A stretch of DNA of 33,436 nt from Crocinitomicaceae bacterium. GTDB lineage: Bacteria; Bacteroidota; Bacteroidia; Flavobacteriales_D; Parvicellaceae. Every line of letters starts with the position of its first letter. Position 1 is the stretch's first letter. The notes under the pieces are model-generated. The model saw only the letters and a list, made by a program, of their open reading frames with translations. It searched no databases and was not told where the DNA came from. The DNA lies in assembly GCA_002686655.1 (NCBI GenBank), contig NYYE01000049.1, positions 27,988 through 61,423 on the forward strand, written 5' to 3'. Made by a program: the position numbers and the translations under genes. Below, one piece after another: positions 30,280 through 33,436 of the stretch.

Positions 30280-32907
30280 ATGAAAATTTCAAAGACATAT
30301 GATCCTTCAATTGCCGAAGATAAATGGTATCAAAAGTGGTTAGAAGAAGGATTGTTTAATTCTACTCCAGACGAAAGAGAATCTTATACTGTAGTAATTC
30401 CTCCACCTAATGTAACTGGTGTTTTACATATGGGACATATGCTTAATAATACCATACAAGATGTTCTAGTAAGAAGAGCAAGAATGTTTGGTAAAAATGC
30501 TTGTTGGGTTCCAGGAACTGACCATGCTTCTATTGCTACAGAAGCAAAAGTTGTTCAAAAACTTAGAAGTGAAGGAATTAAAAAAGGAGATCTTTCAAGG
30601 AAAGAGTTTTTAAAACATGCTTGGGAATGGACTGATAAGCATGGTGGTGTCATTCTTAACCAACTAAGAAAACTAGGTGCTTCATGCGATTGGAAAAGAA
30701 CTAATTTCACAATGAATGAAGACTATTATAATAGTGTTATAGGAGTTTTTTGTGATTTATATGAAAAAGGATTTATATACAGAGGAGAAAGAATGATTAA
30801 TTGGGATCCTCTTGCAAAAACAGCTTTAAGTGATGAAGAAGTTTTTTACAAAGAAGTGAATTCTAAACTATACTATGTTAGATATAAAATTGCAGGTAGT
30901 GATGATGAATGGATTCAAATAGCTACAACAAGACCAGAAACTATTTTAGGGGATACAGCCATTTGTATTAATCCTAATGATGATAGATACCAATATTTAA
31001 AAGGAAAAGAAGCAATAGTTCCATTAGTTAATCGATCTATCCCAATAATATTTGATGAGTATGTTGATATGGAATTTGGAACAGGTTGTTTAAAAATAAC
31101 TCCTGCACATGACCCCAATGATTATGACTTGGGTAAAAAACACAATTTAGAGGTAATAAATATTTTAGATTCATCAGGTAAATTAAATAAAAATGCACAG
31201 TTACATATTGGTGAAGATAGGTTTGATGTTAGAAAATCTATTTCATTAGAATTGGAAGAATCAGGTTATTTAATCAAAATAGAAGATCATATCAATAAGA
31301 TTGGTTTTTCCGAGAGAACAGATGCTATTATTGAACCTAGATTATCATTGCAATGGTTTTGTTCTATGGAAAAACTTAGTAAACCTGCCTTAGATAATGT
31401 AATGAATGATACTGTAAAATTTCATCCATCAAAATTTAAGAACACTTATAGACACTGGATGGAGAATATAAGGGACTGGTGTATTTCCAGACAATTATGG
31501 TGGGGTCATCAAATACCTGCTTTCTTTTATGGTGAAGAGAATGAAGAATTTATTGTAGCACCTACAAAAGAATTAGCTCTTGAAAAATTAAATAATTCAT
31601 CTGATAAGAAATATGAATTAGATGATTTAAAACAAGATGAAGATGTTATGGATACTTGGTTTTCTTCTTGGATATGGCCAATTGCAGTTTTTAATGGTTT
31701 TTCAAAAAATAAAAAAGAATTAAATTATTATTTTCCTACTAATGACTTAGTGACTGCTCCAGAAATTATGTTTTTCTGGGTTGCAAGAATGATTATTTCT
31801 GGTTATGAATATGAAAATAAGCCCCCTTTTAAAAATGTCTATTTCACAGGAATAGTTAGAGATCAACTTGGTCGTAAGATGTCAAAATCTTTAGGAAATA
31901 GCCCAGATCCATTGGAATTAATTAAAAAATACGGTGCTGATGGTGTTAGAGTAGGAATGCTTCTATCTTCTCCTGCTGGAAATGATCTATTATTTGATAG
32001 TAATTTATGTGAACAAGGAAGAAATTTCACCAATAAAATATGGAATTCTTTTAGATTAATTCAGTCTTGGACAGTAAGTGATGAGATTGAACAAGAAGAA
32101 TCATCTGTAATAGCTTTACAATGGATTGAATCCAAAATAACAGAGAATATTGAAAAGATTAACCACTCTTATGATAAATTTAGAATATCAGAAGCTTTAA
32201 TGATTACCTATAAAACTATTTGGGACGATTACTGCTCTTGGTTTTTAGAAATGATAAAACCTGCATATCAACAACCTATTAATAATATTACCTATAATGG
32301 AGTAGTTAGTGTCTTAGAATCATTACTGAAAATTGTTCATCCATTCACACCATTTATTGCTGAAGAAATTTGGCAACAACTATCCCCAAGAAACAATACC
32401 TATATTGTTAATGCAAAATGGCCTAAAAAAAAGAATGTAAATAAGTCTTTAATTAGCGAGTTTCAGATTTTTCAAGAAATAGTGATGAGTGTTAGAAATC
32501 TCAGAAAAGAAAAAAATATTTCGAATAAAGTTTTATTAGAATTAAAAATAAAAGTCAATAATTCTTGGTTGAATAACTTTGATTCTTTACTTGTTAAGTT
32601 ATGCAATTTATCTTCTATAGATTTTTGTGAAAACTCAATAGATCGTTCTTATTCTTTTATTGTTAAAAATAATGAGTTTTTTGTTCCTTTTACTGATACA
32701 ATAGATGCTGAACTCGAAATTAAAAATATCAAATCCGAGCTATCCAAAAAGCATGGGTTCTTGAAAAGTGTTTTAGGTAAATTAAATAATTCAAGATTTG
32801 TTGATAATGCTCCTAAAAAGGTAGTAGAATTAGAAAAAAAGAAAAAAGATGATGCTGAAAAGCAGATTAAAATTTTAGAAGAAAGATTAAATAATCTATC
32901 TTCATAA
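30280..32907 (+). CDS. valS: valyl-tRNA synthetase
   Basis: PPPNVTGVLHMGHMLNNTIQDVLVRRARM (HIGH-like HMGH), WVPGTDHASIATEAKV, TTRPETILGDTAI, KMSKS in GRKMSKSLGNSPDPLELI. Confidence 0.97.
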   Translation: MKISKTYDPSIAEDKWYQKWLEEGLFNSTPDERESYTVVIPPPNVTGVLHMGHMLNNTIQDVLVRRARMFGKNACWVPGTDHASIATEAKVVQKLRSEGIKKGDLSRKEFLKHAWEWTDKHGGVILNQLRKLGASCDWKRTNFTMNEDYYNSVIGVFCDLYEKGFIYRGERMINWDPLAKTALSDEEVFYKEVNSKLYYVRYKIAGSDDEWIQIATTRPETILGDTAICINPNDDRYQYLKGKEAIVPLVNRSIPIIFDEYVDMEFGTGCLKITPAHDPNDYDLGKKHNLEVINILDSSGKLNKNAQLHIGEDRFDVRKSISLELEESGYLIKIEDHINKIGFSERTDAIIEPRLSLQWFCSMEKLSKPALDNVMNDTVKFHPSKFKNTYRHWMENIRDWCISRQLWWGHQIPAFFYGEENEEFIVAPTKELALEKLNNSSDKKYELDDLKQDEDVMDTWFSSWIWPIAVFNGFSKNKKELNYYFPTNDLVTAPEIMFFWVARMIISGYEYENKPPFKNVYFTGIVRDQLGRKMSKSLGNSPDPLELIKKYGADGVRVGMLLSSPAGNDLLFDSNLCEQGRNFTNKIWNSFRLIQSWTVSDEIEQEESSVIALQWIESKITENIEKINHSYDKFRISEALMITYKTIWDDYCSWFLEMIKPAYQQPINNITYNGVVSVLESLLKIVHPFTPFIAEEIWQQLSPRNNTYIVNAKWPKKKNVNKSLISEFQIFQEIVMSVRNLRKEKNISNKVLLELKIKVNNSWLNNFDSLLVKLCNLSSIDFCENSIDRSYSFIVKNNEFFVPFTDTIDAELEIKNIKSELSKKHGFLKSVLGKLNNSRFVDNAPKKVVELEKKKKDDAEKQIKILEERLNNLSS

Positions 32908-32921
32908 TCATTCTTTTTTTA

Positions 32922-33436
32922 ATGAAAAATATTTTATTTCTTTCTTCATGGTTTCCAAGTAAAGTTCATTCTACTCTTGGTAATTTTGTTAAATATCATG
33001 CTTTAGCGGCTTCAAAATTTAATAAAATCTATGTATTATATATTGTTGCTGATGACTCTGTGAATGGTTATCAAATAGATTCTTTTAAAGAAAATAATTT
33101 ATCTATAACGATTGTATATTTTAGAAGAGGTTTCATAAAATATTTCAACTATTTAATAGCATTTAGAAAAGGTCTTAAATTCTTAATCAAAAAAAAATTT
33201 CTAAAAATAGATTTAGTTCATATGAATATTATGCATCCAGGTATTTGGCAAGCACTTTATTTAAAATTCTTTTATAAACTTCCCTACATAGTTTCAGAAA
33301 ATTGGCATGGATTTCAAGACTTATCAAAATACCAACTTAGTTACTTACAAACTAAATTAATTGAATTTGGATTCAAGAAATCAAGTATGATATGTCCTGT
33401 TTCCAATCAGTTAAAAAAATGTATGTTAAATGCAGG
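32922..33436 (+). CDS. 3'-truncated glycosyltransferase (family 4/group 1-like)
   Basis: ATG at 32922, open to the window edge: MKNILFLSSWFPSKVHSTLGNFVKYHALAASKFNKIYVLYIVADDS...HMNIMHPGIWQALYLKFFYKLPYIVSENWHGFQ. Confidence 0.75.
   Translation, partial: MKNILFLSSWFPSKVHSTLGNFVKYHALAASKFNKIYVLYIVADDSVNGYQIDSFKENNLSITIVYFRRGFIKYFNYLIAFRKGLKFLIKKKFLKIDLVHMNIMHPGIWQALYLKFFYKLPYIVSENWHGFQDLSKYQLSYLQTKLIEFGFKKSSMICPVSNQLKKCMLNA

Noticed and set aside
28982-31118. + ORF 28982..29170 and - ORF 30915..31118
   Set aside because: Antisense to the acyltransferase and valS respectively; spurious.
1-33436. CRISPR arrays, tRNA/rRNA genes, transposons, toxin-antitoxin or phage-defence modules
   Set aside because: Looked for direct repeats, cloverleaf-like or rRNA-like blocks, and transposase/defence protein signatures by eye; none seen. 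Small ncRNAs cannot be excluded without computation.

Overview
AT-rich window, most likely from a Bacteroidota/Flavobacteriales chromosome (inferred from split transketolase, gliding/T9SS genes, TAnnTTTG-type promoters and the general gene content). It is densely coding, with about 28 complete genes plus partial genes at both edges. Most are recognisable housekeeping genes: methylmalonyl-CoA mutase small and large subunits, miaA, guaA, mltG, menA, split transketolase, ychF, ttcA, rocD, dnaN, ssb, a trpG/pabA-type amidotransferase and valS. There are also gliding/type IX secretion genes (gldF, gldG, a porQ-like gene, and a large secreted protein with a gliding-associated C-terminal sorting domain) and three glycosyltransferases. 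I saw no CRISPR array, rRNA, tRNA, transposase or phage module. The features most worth a second look are: (1) an ORF after the mutase that breaks at an A9 homopolymer and continues in another frame; (2) a secreted VWA protein inserted between the two transketolase half-genes; (3) a two-gene secreted unit with CUB-like and P-domain-like modules; (4) a DUF4340-like lipoprotein fused into the gldFG transcription unit; (5) promoter-like motifs so close to start codons that leaderless transcripts are plausible. I did not find a clear-cut new multi-gene system; these are candidates only.
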